The notes under the pieces were generated by a model. The model did no database searches and was not told the origin of the DNA. It saw only the letters and a program-made list of their open reading frames with translations. DNA of 11,934 nucleotides, from assembly GCA_019247255.1 (NCBI GenBank), contig JAFAPJ010000360.1:1-11934 (forward strand), read 5' to 3'. Numbering within the stretch: the stretch's first letter is position 1; each line of letters opens with the position of its first letter. This document shows positions 1-7,977 of this stretch, piece after piece. This DNA comes from Methylobacteriaceae bacterium (GTDB taxonomy: Bacteria; Pseudomonadota; Alphaproteobacteria; Rhizobiales; Beijerinckiaceae). The position numbers and the translations under genes were made by a program.

Positions 1-176
1 CCGCTGTGGAACTCGCTGTAGATCGCGACCTCGACCCGGTCGCGATCGAAGGCGCCGGCCAGCACCGCGTGGCCGACGCCCTGCGGGACGAAGTTCGGGC
101 GGCCGTTCGGATTACGGGTGTCGTCGAAATGGGCGAGCACGACCAGCGCACGTGGCTTGTTGGCTCGCCGGGGCAT
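1..176 (-). CDS. N-terminal fragment of a probable B12-binding-domain/radical SAM protein (runs off left edge)
   Basis: The gene begins at an ATG (complement of 174-176) and runs off the left edge, so only 58 whole residues are visible, starting MPRRANKPRALVVLAHFDD. A beta-strand-like ALVVLAHFD is followed by an NGRPNFVPQGVG stretch, an alanine-rich helix and VEVAIYSEFHSG. This resembles the N-terminal cobalamin-binding-like Rossmann region that precedes the radical SAM core in B12-binding radical SAM proteins. The CxxxCxxC cluster that would prove it lies outside the window, so the family call rests on resemblance recalled from memory. The start lies 8 nt after the stop of the large cyclase gene, which suggests co-transcription and possible translational coupling. 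I see no strong Shine-Dalgarno sequence before it. The substrate is unknown. Confidence 0.5.
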   Translation of the reverse strand, partial: MPRRANKPRALVVLAHFDDTRNPNGRPNFVPQGVGHAVLAGAFDRDRVEVAIYSEFHS

Positions 177-184
177 GCGCGCGC

Positions 185-3100
185 TCAGGACGTCACCGCC
201 AGGAGCTCCGCCGAGCTGCGGGCCGCCTCGACCCATCGCTCGCCGGCGTCACGCATCCGCCGGTCGATCTGCTCGCGGGCGACACGATCGGCATCCGCCA
301 GGCCCCCTCCGTCACGGGCGAGGCGTGCGAGGGCCGCCAGCGCGTCCGCCGGCATGTCGACGCGCAGCGCCTGCTGCAGCGCTTGCCGCCACAGGCGACG
401 GGCCGCATGACGGCGGTGCCGTCGCGCTTTGAGGTCCCCCGCGAAAAGAGCGGTGCGAGGCCGGCCGATCGGGTAGATGCGGGAGAAGCGGGCGAGGTCT
501 CGAACGCTGCGTGAAGCGAGACGCTGACGCGTTGCGCCGACCTCCCCGGCCGCCGCGGGATCAGGTCCGGCCCCCGCCGCCCGGAACAGGGCAACGAAGG
601 CCATCATGGTGCGCGACTTGATGGCCGGATTGACCTCCTCGACCCACCGGCTGGCTTCGCCGAGCCAGCGCGCAGAGGTGCTCTCCTGGCCGTTTTCACG
701 CGCCTCGACCGCCAGGAGAGCGGCGCCCTCGAGCCGTGAGATGGGCTCCAAGGCCTCCGCCTCGGTTTCCAGCAAGGCCTGCAGCTCGCTTCCGTAGTCG
801 CGCGCCGCCGCTCCCTGGCCGAGCGCGCGATGGCCCCGCAGAGCGCCGGTCAGCCCGCAGCCGAGGATGTGAAGGTCGCCCGTGTCACGGCCGAGCCGGA
901 TGACCTGCTCGACGAGGTCCCTCCAGGCCGTCTCCCCGCGATAGGCGGGGTTGAGGAGGGCGGGATTGATGATCGTCTCGAACGCGACCGCGAGCTCCAT
1001 CCACCGTTTACGGTCGCCGAGCTCGAGCGCGCTCGCGAGGCCTGCTTCGAAATGGGATCCGGCCGCGTGCCAGTCGCCCACGCTCGTCTCGTAGAGACCG
1101 CTCATCTGCGCCACCCGGATACCGACGGCCGGGCTCTCGACCGTCTCGGCGAGGCGCGCGGCGAGCTCCAGGTAGCGGCTGGCACGCCGGCGCAGCGGGA
1201 CGACCCCGCAGATCGCCCCCAGGCTCGCGTAGTTGACGACGAGAACGGGCGAGAGCCGGGTCGCGCGCTCGGCCAGGTTGGTGGCGCGAAGCGTGGCGTA
1301 GAGCAGGCGCATCTTGTCGCCCTGAAAGTAGAAGATCCGGGTGAGATCCTCGTGCGCTTGCGCGGCTCTCAGCAGCACCTCGTCGCCGATCGGGTCTCGG
1401 GCGCGTGCCTCGCCCGGGCTGTCCCGACGTCGCGAGCGACGGCCGGAGAGCGCCAGATGCTCGGCGATCTGACCGAGGACGGCGAGGCGGCACTCGCCCC
1501 GGCTCGTGGGCAGCGGCATCCCGAGAAGGCGAAGCCCAGACGCGTAGGCCGCCTCGGCTTCCGCGTTCCGGCCGAGGCTCAGCTCGGCTGCGCCCAGGAC
1601 GAAATAGGCCGAGGCCAAGCGGTCGGGCGCGACGGCGATGTCCAGCTCGCCGGCGATATCCAGGAAGGCGCGCGTGAGCGTGACGGCGGCCTCGTTTTCG
1701 AACTGCCGGAGGCGAAGCTCGGCCACGCGATCGAGGTACTCGAAGCTTCTCTGCTTGTTCTCGGCACGCTGCCACTGCGTCAGGACGATGGGCAGGGACT
1801 CGGCGTCGTTCGGCTGGCCGGCCCGCTCCATCGCCTCGGCGACCGCGGCATGCGCGGCCCGGCGCTGTTCGGACAGCATCCCGGAATAGATGACCTCGCG
1901 CACGATCGCGTGGCTGAAGACGAACCGCTCCGGCCCGGCGGTCCGCACGAGATGAGCGTCCAGAAGATTGGCGAGCGCCTCGCGGACGTCGATCCCGATG
2001 GCGGCGACGAGGTCGATGCTCTCCAGGTCGGCTGCCGTGAAGCTTGCCCCGATGGCGCTCGCGATCTTGAGCAGAAAGTGCTCGGCCTGCGGCAGGAGGT
2101 CGATGCGGCTGAGGACGGCTGCCTGGGCCGAGATGGGCAGCGTCAGCGCGCCGTCGTCCGAGCCTGGGCGGCGCTCGGCCCGAGCGCCGACCTCCGGGCG
2201 ATCGCGCAGGACGCGGCAGATCTCGCCGACGAAGAATGGATTGCCGCTCGAGCGCTCCCAGATCGCTCGCTGAACGCGCGAGGCGACCGCATCGTCATGG
2301 ACATGGCTGCGGACGAGCTCTGCGCATTCCTCCGGGCCGAGCGCTTCGAGCGACCAGCGATCGACGTCGGCGGCACTCTCGATCGCGAGCGCGCGCGTCC
2401 GCCCCGGACGCGCGGTGGCCACCATGACGAGCCCCGGCGTCGCGGCGAGGAGCTCCACAAGCAACGCGTCGGATTGCGGATCGAGCCATTGCACGTCCTC
2501 GAGGACGAGCACGCTTGCGCCCGGTCCGAGGGCTTCGGTCAGGATCGCCCCGAGAAGGCGGCGCAGGTTCTCGGCCCGGACGTCGCTCGACAGCGCGGTG
2601 CCGATCCCCGTCTCGTCGAGGTCGAGCTCCAGCACGTCGTTGAGCAGCGGGATGAACCGGATGCGGTCCTGCTGCCCGCCGAGGAGCGCGGCGATCCGGG
2701 CGTGGGCGTCTCGGCCGCGCCGTCCGTCGAGCTGCACCGCCGCGCGCAGCATGCCCCTAAGCGCGAAGTAGGGTGTCGTCCGTTCGAGATCGTCCGCGGC
2801 CCCCTCCAGAACGACGAGCCCGCGGGCCCGGCAGCTTTCGACGAAGGTGTCCAGGAGCTTCGACTTGCCGATGCCCGGCTCGCCCTCGATGAGCGTCATG
2901 GAGCCCCGGACCTGGGGCCGATCGAGCAGCGCCTCGAGCCGCCGCATTTCCCCGTGCCGGTTCACCAGCGGCTCCCGGCCGGAGGCTCGGTCGGGGGCGC
3001 GGCGCCCCGTCGCCACGTAGGTCGCGAGCGGGGTTCGGATGCCGGCAACCTGCATCGTCCACGGACCGTCGAAGTCGATCGCCGAGCGGGCGAGCGCCGC

Positions 3101-4279
3101 GGTCGCCTCGTCGGTCAGGATGCGCCCGGCCGCGAGCACGGACAGGCGGGCGGCCCTGTTCACCGCCTCGCCGAGCACCGTGTACTCGGCCCGGCGGCTC
3201 GTCCCGATCGCCCCGCAGAACACTTCGCCGCTCGCGATGCCGGTGGACACGCTGAGGCCGAGCCGCTCGCCCGCCTCCCGCAGGTCGAGCGCCGCCAGGC
3301 AGCCGCGGCGCGGGTCGTCGCGATGGGCTTGGCCCGGGAGGCCGAAGACGAGAAGCGCCTGGAGCCCGCCTTCGCAGGCCGCCGCCCGCAGCACGCAGCC
3401 CTGCAGGGCGGCCGCCTTCGTTTCGAGAAGGTCCATCGCCGCCTCGACCGGCTCCAGCTCGCGGAGCGGTCGCGTTCCGATCAGCCTCACGAAGAGCGTC
3501 GTGACGGACCGGAGCTCGCCCAGCCAGTCGGCGAGCGGCAGCCCCATCCTGCCGCGCAAGATCGGCGGCAGATAGGCGACGACGTCCCCCGGCTCGCAGC
3601 TCTTGCCGACCGCCTCGACCGCGGCGTACGGGGGCGGCTCGTCGACCTGGCGAAGCGCGACGGCGTCCTCGCCCCGGCTGCCGCGGGCCCGCTCGCGCAC
3701 GAGCGACCAGGCCGCGTCCGACACGAGCAGCTCGCCGCTCTCCGCCAATGCCGCGCAGCGCGAAACGTCGTCGATGCAGGGCCCCAGGAGGATCACCTTG
3801 CGGCTGCCCTCGCCGAGCCTGAGGTGCAGAACCTCGACCTCGCCGACCGATACGGCCGAGCGTAACGTCAAGGTCTCGCCCAGGATGTCACTGCCGCTGA
3901 CCGCCGTCTGCAGGCGCCACGCGCACCAGCAGCTGCGCCAGGCGGCGAGGGCCGCCGAGCCGTTCTCCGGCCCGAAGCGCCAGCCTGCCGTCAGCGCATC
4001 GCCCTCGAAGCTGAGGATAGACCCGCCCTCGGCCTCCACGATGGCCGCCAAACGGGCCAAGAACCCGTTCAGAACCTGCCGGATGCGTTCGGCACCCGCC
4101 TTGCCGTCGTCGCGCGACAGCTTCGCGGTCAGGCGGGTGAAGCCCGAGATGTCGGTGACCAGGAGGGCGCCGAACCCGCGCTCGGCGACGGACCCCCACG
4201 AGCGGCATGTCTCCGCCGTAGCCCAGTCGACGAGCGCTCCGGGAAGAAACCGCGCGAGGTCTCCTGATCCCCCCGTCAT
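185..4279 (-). CDS. Soluble-adenylyl-cyclase-like protein: tandem class III cyclase domains, AAA/NTPase module, helical-repeat C-terminus
   Basis: This 1,364-aa cytoplasmic protein should make cAMP (or cGMP) and carries an ATPase module like those of sAC and LuxR/MalT-type STAND proteins. Numbering is from the ATG at 4279. Cyclase domain 1 spans about 36-220, with metal aspartates D43 (VTDISGFT) and D94 (FEGDAL). Cyclase domain 2 spans about 256-424. It lacks both aspartates (R265 replaces the first) but keeps EYTVLGEAVNRAAR, with T367, N374 and R378 for nucleotide binding and catalysis. Walker A is GEPGIGKS (466-473) and Walker B is LVLEDVQWLD (591-600). The remaining roughly 500 residues are alanine/leucine-rich helices of TPR type. 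There is no signal peptide or membrane segment. A TTG at 4297 could add six residues, but ATG 4279 has a purine-rich GGCGGAG just upstream. A domain order of C1-C2-NTPase-helical repeats is that of human ADCY10. Nucleotide specificity is not settled by inspection. Confidence 0.88.
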   Translation of the reverse strand: MTGGSGDLARFLPGALVDWATAETCRSWGSVAERGFGALLVTDISGFTRLTAKLSRDDGKAGAERIRQVLNGFLARLAAIVEAEGGSILSFEGDALTAGWRFGPENGSAALAAWRSCWCAWRLQTAVSGSDILGETLTLRSAVSVGEVEVLHLRLGEGSRKVILLGPCIDDVSRCAALAESGELLVSDAAWSLVRERARGSRGEDAVALRQVDEPPPYAAVEAVGKSCEPGDVVAYLPPILRGRMGLPLADWLGELRSVTTLFVRLIGTRPLRELEPVEAAMDLLETKAAALQGCVLRAAACEGGLQALLVFGLPGQAHRDDPRRGCLAALDLREAGERLGLSVSTGIASGEVFCGAIGTSRRAEYTVLGEAVNRAARLSVLAAGRILTDEATAALARSAIDFDGPWTMQVAGIRTPLATYVATGRRAPDRASGREPLVNRHGEMRRLEALLDRPQVRGSMTLIEGEPGIGKSKLLDTFVESCRARGLVVLEGAADDLERTTPYFALRGMLRAAVQLDGRRGRDAHARIAALLGGQQDRIRFIPLLNDVLELDLDETGIGTALSSDVRAENLRRLLGAILTEALGPGASVLVLEDVQWLDPQSDALLVELLAATPGLVMVATARPGRTRALAIESAADVDRWSLEALGPEECAELVRSHVHDDAVASRVQRAIWERSSGNPFFVGEICRVLRDRPEVGARAERRPGSDDGALTLPISAQAAVLSRIDLLPQAEHFLLKIASAIGASFTAADLESIDLVAAIGIDVREALANLLDAHLVRTAGPERFVFSHAIVREVIYSGMLSEQRRAAHAAVAEAMERAGQPNDAESLPIVLTQWQRAENKQRSFEYLDRVAELRLRQFENEAAVTLTRAFLDIAGELDIAVAPDRLASAYFVLGAAELSLGRNAEAEAAYASGLRLLGMPLPTSRGECRLAVLGQIAEHLALSGRRSRRRDSPGEARARDPIGDEVLLRAAQAHEDLTRIFYFQGDKMRLLYATLRATNLAERATRLSPVLVVNYASLGAICGVVPLRRRASRYLELAARLAETVESPAVGIRVAQMSGLYETSVGDWHAAGSHFEAGLASALELGDRKRWMELAVAFETIINPALLNPAYRGETAWRDLVEQVIRLGRDTGDLHILGCGLTGALRGHRALGQGAAARDYGSELQALLETEAEALEPISRLEGAALLAVEARENGQESTSARWLGEASRWVEEVNPAIKSRTMMAFVALFRAAGAGPDPAAAGEVGATRQRLASRSVRDLARFSRIYPIGRPRTALFAGDLKARRHRRHAARRLWRQALQQALRVDMPADALAALARLARDGGGLADADRVAREQIDRRMRDAGERWVEAARSSAELLAVTS

Positions 4280-4343
4280 GCTCCGCCCGGCCGCCAAGCT
4301 TGATTGAGCCGTGCGACGGAGCGGTAAGTCAACTCAGGCCCGG

Positions 4344-6065
4344 TCACGCGCCCAGGGCGGCGCTTCTGTCGACCTTGACCTGCCAGGCGGGCTTCGGAAC
4401 GCCGTAGGCGGAATAGAAGCGGTCCAGCCGACCGCGCGTGCTGTTGGTCGTATTGCTGCGCAGGTCCAGGTAACGGGCCGCGTTCAAGCCGAAGAAGCGG
4501 TCGCTCAGCGGTGTCTCGGCCCTGAGCGTCGGCTGGCGGTCGAGCGCCTGGAAGATGCCGACGAAGTTTCCGAGATACGCGGTGGTGTCGCCGCCCTCGA
4601 TCAGCAGCATCTCCCAGTCGCTGCCGTACATGAGACGCTCCGCGAGGGGCGCATCCCTCGTGGCGGTCAGCTCGTACAGCGCTCGGAGGGCGTCCCGGAC
4701 GGTCGCGGGGTTGTCGAGACCGTGCGTGAAATAGGCGGCGTCGGCATAGTAGCGCCCGCCGCGGTCCCCCGGCTTGCCCATCAGCGCCGCGTAGGCCTGT
4801 GCCCGCGTCGTGCTGCCTCGGCCGACCTCAGTGTCGCCGAAATGGCCGAAGCTGACCCTAAGGTTGCGGGCGACGTCGTCGGGCATCCTCGCCCAATTCT
4901 TGGGGTCGGTGCAGGTCTCGCGGAACGGGATCGACGGCCCGTTCGATGCCGAGGTGTGAAGCATGATCGGCACCGCGTTGGCGACGCACCAGGCGTAGAG
5001 CTCGCCGAGCGCCTGATCGAGCAGAACCCCGAGATCCGGTCGCTGAAGCGCGCGGGGGACCGACGAGCCGACCCAAAAGCTGGGAGGAATGAAGGCATTG
5101 CCGAAAGGGGCGAAGCCCATCGGCGGGTACATCTTCACGCCGATGCAGCCGCGCTGCATGACCGCCGCGGCAAGCCGGTCGAACGGGTTCGCAGGCTCGA
5201 GCCCGAGAGCGTGGGCGACCTGCTTGAAGGGGTCGAACGGGGCGTAGCCGTGTGCACGGCCGCCAGTCAGGATCGCGACCTGCTCCATGACGTCGATCTG
5301 CTCCTCGATCGTCGTGGGCGTAGGGGACCCGCCGGCGAGCGCCCAATCGAAATCGAGCATGTGGCAGAGAGCGAGGTCGATCTGGCGTCCGGATCGGACC
5401 TGGTAGCCGTTCAGGAACTCGATCAGGTTCACGAACCGGTACTGAAGCTGGTGGACGACGAAGTCGACGGCGGCCTTGGTGCCGTCATCCCGGCGGCCGG
5501 AGCCGCGGGCCGACCGCAGCCGGTGTCGCCTGGCCGCCATGGGGGCGTAGCGATCCGGAAGGGCCTCGATCGCGTCGGCGACCGTCTCGCCGCTGCCCCG
5601 GAAGGATCCGAGCCGGCGACGGCCCCGCATCCGGCTCGCGGCCGATTTCAGCGCCTGGACGCTGCGCTGGTGCTGGACGTCGGCGTAGGCCGACAAGGCG
5701 ATTTTCGCCTCGCCCGGACTGCACGCCGAGGCGAGCCGTGCGCTGAGATCCCGCAGGGCGGTCAGTTCCGCCTCGCCGGACGGGGCGACCGCGTCGCCCA
5801 GGATTTGCAGGATGCCGGCGAGATCCTTCAAGCCGGGCGTATCGAGCGAGCGAACCTTGGCGATGTATTCGCGGATCTGGATGTCGGACCCGTTGAACAT
5901 GTGGACATGGGTGTCGATCGTCAGCGGACCGGCCGGGCCGGTGGTCGGCAGGCTTTCTGGGCACAACGTCGTGACCGGCGGCGTGAAGAGGGTGCCGCAC
6001 CCGCCCATCGCGCCCGTGGCCGCCAGCGCCGCGGCGCCGGTCAGACTGCGTCGGGTCAGCCCCAT
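4344..6065 (-). CDS. Exported amidohydrolase-superfamily (Amidohydro_2-like) metal-dependent hydrolase, putative Tat lipoprotein
   Basis: This 573-aa protein carries a twin-arginine signal, LTRRSLTGAAALAATGAMGGC (residues 3-23). Cys23 follows a lipobox-like MGG, so a Tat-exported lipoprotein is likely. The mature part has features of an amidohydrolase TIM barrel: DTHVHMF (HxH at 53/55), GVKMYPPMG (Lys311), IMLHTSASNG (His370), SFGHFGD (His408) and MYGSDWEML (Asp483). These correspond to the usual metal ligands and catalytic acid of the PF04909 group. It is longer than most members (about 300-400 aa) because of an inserted stretch around 60-240 before the barrel continues. GTG 6068 and ATG 6065 are adjacent; I chose the ATG. 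The stop lies 64 nt before the cyclase start, and the two may be co-transcribed. The reaction is unknown. Related families include decarboxylases and lactonases. Confidence 0.82.
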   Translation of the reverse strand: MGLTRRSLTGAAALAATGAMGGCGTLFTPPVTTLCPESLPTTGPAGPLTIDTHVHMFNGSDIQIREYIAKVRSLDTPGLKDLAGILQILGDAVAPSGEAELTALRDLSARLASACSPGEAKIALSAYADVQHQRSVQALKSAASRMRGRRRLGSFRGSGETVADAIEALPDRYAPMAARRHRLRSARGSGRRDDGTKAAVDFVVHQLQYRFVNLIEFLNGYQVRSGRQIDLALCHMLDFDWALAGGSPTPTTIEEQIDVMEQVAILTGGRAHGYAPFDPFKQVAHALGLEPANPFDRLAAAVMQRGCIGVKMYPPMGFAPFGNAFIPPSFWVGSSVPRALQRPDLGVLLDQALGELYAWCVANAVPIMLHTSASNGPSIPFRETCTDPKNWARMPDDVARNLRVSFGHFGDTEVGRGSTTRAQAYAALMGKPGDRGGRYYADAAYFTHGLDNPATVRDALRALYELTATRDAPLAERLMYGSDWEMLLIEGGDTTAYLGNFVGIFQALDRQPTLRAETPLSDRFFGLNAARYLDLRSNTTNSTRGRLDRFYSAYGVPKPAWQVKVDRSAALGA

Positions 6066-6370
6066 CACGGTGTCTCGTCAGGTCGAGCCTAAGTCATGGC
6101 AGTTGAGGGCGTGGAAAGCTGTGTCCCAAATGCCATGGCTGAACGGATCAGACGCCCTGCATCGGTGATCATCGGCCGCGCGCTCCTCGAGCGGACCTAT
6201 GCCCACCGAGACGGCCCCGTGCCGTCGTCGCGCCGTGGAACGACGCGCGTGAGCCTGTTCGGGCAATGCATCCGGAAGCCGCCGCGAGACGAGGCGCGAG
6301 AACCGGTCCCGTTCGCCCCCATGGCGCTCCGGCTCGCGCCCTGCGTGACGAGCTCAGGCCTCTCACCAGG
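6066..6370. other. About 300-bp region with no supportable gene
   Basis: This stretch lies between the 5' end of the amidohydrolase gene and the 3' end of the HxlR gene. Short open frames on both strands have arginine- and serine-rich translations typical of GC-rich noise, and none has a convincing ribosome-binding site or recognisable motif. It should hold the promoter of the minus-strand amidohydrolase-cyclase unit and the terminator of the HxlR gene. I could not identify a convincing -35/-10 pair or a hairpin with a T-tract. Confidence 0.6.
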
Positions 6371-6769
6371 TCAGGCCAGCCCTCCGGTCCCCGAGCTTGC
6401 GTCGAAGGCGGCGCGGGAGGCCTGCACCTCGCCCTGGTGCGCCATGGCCCAGCGCCCGAGCGCTTCGACGGGGCCGCGAAGCGACTTGCCGAGCGGCGTC
6501 AGCTCGTAATCGACCCTGGGCGGAATGCTCGGCGTGACGACGCGCGCGACAAGGCCATCGCGCTCGAGCCCGCGCAAGGTGAGCGTCAGCATGCGTTGCG
6601 AGATGCTGCCGATCGCGCGCTTGAGCTCGCTGAAGCGCCGCGGTCTGTCGCCTAGCGTCATCACGACAAGCACCGACCACTTGTCGCCGACCCGCGAGAG
6701 AACCTCGCTGACGAGACGGCAGCGCTCGGGCGCATCGAGCCCGGGATCGGGACTGCGAGCCGGTATCAC
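6371..6769 (-). CDS. HxlR-family winged-helix transcriptional regulator
   Basis: This 132-aa protein has the full HxlR (DUF24) pattern. Cys17 sits at the start of the domain, followed by VLSRVGDKWSVLVVMTLGD (about 23-41). The recognition region is RFSELKRAIGSISQRMLTLTLRGLERDGLV (45-74), the wing VDYELTPLG (86-94), and a C-terminal dimerisation helix PVEALGRWA (100-108). The start is a GTG (complement of 6767-6769), chosen because an ideal AAGGAGG lies 7 nt upstream. An in-frame extension up to 6976 would overlap the divergent gene and read through this site. Proteins of this family are usually repressors relieved by electrophiles or quinones through a conserved N-terminal cysteine, or by a ligand. 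Cys17 is a candidate sensor. Its divergent neighbour is the likely target, and autoregulation is probable. Confidence 0.92.
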   Translation of the reverse strand: MIPARSPDPGLDAPERCRLVSEVLSRVGDKWSVLVVMTLGDRPRRFSELKRAIGSISQRMLTLTLRGLERDGLVARVVTPSIPPRVDYELTPLGKSLRGPVEALGRWAMAHQGEVQASRAAFDASSGTGGLA

Positions 6770-6832
6770 GGCTGTGCCTCCTTGCGGCAGGTCATGACGG
6801 ACCCTTAGATACCTCGGTATCAAAAGATTACC
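6763..6832. promoter_or_regulatory. Candidate HxlR operator and divergent promoter region
   Basis: A near-perfect inverted repeat, GATACCTCGGTATC, lies at 6808-6821 between the divergent HxlR and LLM-oxidoreductase genes. Its right arm GGTATC is followed after AAAA by GATTACC (6826-6832), an imperfect partner forming a second, overlapping dyad. Another GGTATC lies at 6762-6767, over the HxlR start codon. HxlR regulators bind dyads of this length as dimers, so this is the expected operator. Binding is inferred, and no clear -35/-10 boxes were assigned. Confidence 0.55.
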
Positions 6833-6889
6833 ATTCCCTCGCCCGAGGTGGCGCTCCTGAGCCCCGGCGATGCCTGCGGAGAACATCGA

Positions 6890-7969
6890 ATGAAGAAGAT
6901 CGGCTTTCTCTCCTTCGGTCACTGGTCCGACGGCCGGGGATCGGCGACGCGTTCCGCCAGCGACGTCCTCCTGCAATCCATCGACCTAGCGGTCGCCGCG
7001 GAGGAGCTCGGCGCCGACGGCGCCTACTATCGCGTCCACCACTTCGCGCGCCAGCTGGCCTCCCCGTTTCCGCTCCTCGCGGCGGTCGGCGCCCGCACGA
7101 AGCGCATCGAGATCGGCACGGGCGTCATCGACATGCGCTACGAGAACCCCTTCTACATGGTCGAGGACGCGGGGTCCGCCGACTTGATCAGCGGTGGCCG
7201 TTTGCAGCTGGGGATCAGCCGCGGCTCGCCCGAGCAGGTGGTCGAGGGTTGGCGGTTCTTCGGCTACGCCCCCGAAGACGGCGAGACCGACGCCGACATG
7301 GGTCGGCGTCACGCGGAGGCGTTCCTCGAGCTCCTGAAGGGGGAAGGATTCGCCCAGCCCAACCCCCGGCCGATGTTCGCCAACCCGCCCGGGTTGCTGC
7401 GCCTCGAGCCGCACTCGGCCGGCCTTCGCGATCGGATCTGGTGGGGCTCCGCCTCGGACGCGACGGCGGTCTGGGCGGCGCGGCAGGGGATGAACCTGCA
7501 GAGCTCGACGCTCAAGGCTGACGAGACCGGTGAGCCGTTTCACGTTCAGCAAGCGAAGCAGATCAGACTGTACCGGGAAGCCTGGCGGCAAGCGGGTCAT
7601 CAGCGCACGCCGCGCGTCTCCGTCTCGCGGTCCATATTCGCTCTCACGAACGACATGGACCGCGCCTATTTCGGAGGCGGCGACAGCAGCGACAAGGTCG
7701 GAGTGATCGACAACATGCGAGCCGTGTTCGGCCGCACCTACGCGGCCGAGCCCGATCGGTTGGTCGAGCAATTGCGCGCCGACGAAGCGATCGCCGAGGC
7801 TGACACGCTCCTGCTCACCGTGCCCAATCAGCTCGGCGTCGACTACAATGCCCGTGTGATCGAGAGCATCCTGACGCACGTTGCTCCCGCGCTCGGGTGG
7901 CGAAACCCGGACGTCGGACGACCGGTCGTGCAACCGGCCGAAACGGCTCCGGTCGCCGAGTACGCTTAG
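6890..7969 (+). CDS. LLM-class flavin-dependent oxidoreductase (luciferase-like monooxygenase family)
   Basis: This 359-aa protein begins MKKIGFLSFGHW and has the luciferase-like TIM-barrel layout: SIDLAVAAEELGADGAYYRVHHF (about 30-52), the strand-turn RIEIGTGVIDMRYENP (72-87) and GGRLQLGISRGSPEQV (102-117), a flavin/phosphate-contacting region in the family. Members use reduced FMN or F420; alphaproteobacterial ones normally use FMNH2 supplied by a separate reductase, none of which is visible here. ATG 6890 was chosen over an upstream in-frame start at 6848 because GGAGAA lies 6 nt before it and the MKKIGF start is typical of the family. The gene is monocistronic, transcribed away from the HxlR gene and probably repressed by it. 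The substrate is unknown; related enzymes oxidise aldehydes, sulfonates or heterocycles. Confidence 0.9.
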   Translation: MKKIGFLSFGHWSDGRGSATRSASDVLLQSIDLAVAAEELGADGAYYRVHHFARQLASPFPLLAAVGARTKRIEIGTGVIDMRYENPFYMVEDAGSADLISGGRLQLGISRGSPEQVVEGWRFFGYAPEDGETDADMGRRHAEAFLELLKGEGFAQPNPRPMFANPPGLLRLEPHSAGLRDRIWWGSASDATAVWAARQGMNLQSSTLKADETGEPFHVQQAKQIRLYREAWRQAGHQRTPRVSVSRSIFALTNDMDRAYFGGGDSSDKVGVIDNMRAVFGRTYAAEPDRLVEQLRADEAIAEADTLLLTVPNQLGVDYNARVIESILTHVAPALGWRNPDVGRPVVQPAETAPVAEYA

Positions 7970-7977
7970 TTCCTTGG

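Noticed and set aside
830..3865. 1,011-codon open frame on the plus strand
   Set aside because: It lies wholly antisense to the cyclase gene, and its Arg/Asp/Glu/Gly-rich translation has no recognisable domain. GC-rich codon use on the true strand removes stops from this antisense frame.
4311..6092. 593-codon open frame on the plus strand
   Set aside because: It is antisense to the amidohydrolase gene, which has clear catalytic motifs and a signal peptide. The translation is low-complexity R/G/E/A.
6096..6509. Small frames in the 6066-6370 gap, considered as a gene or transposase remnant
   Set aside because: There are no family motifs, ribosome-binding site or terminal inverted repeats, and the main frame runs antisense into the HxlR gene.
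6770..6976. N-terminal extension of the HxlR protein
   Set aside because: The frame stays open to 6976, but the extension overlaps the divergent oxidoreductase gene and crosses the operator. The GTG at 6769 has an ideal AAGGAGG.
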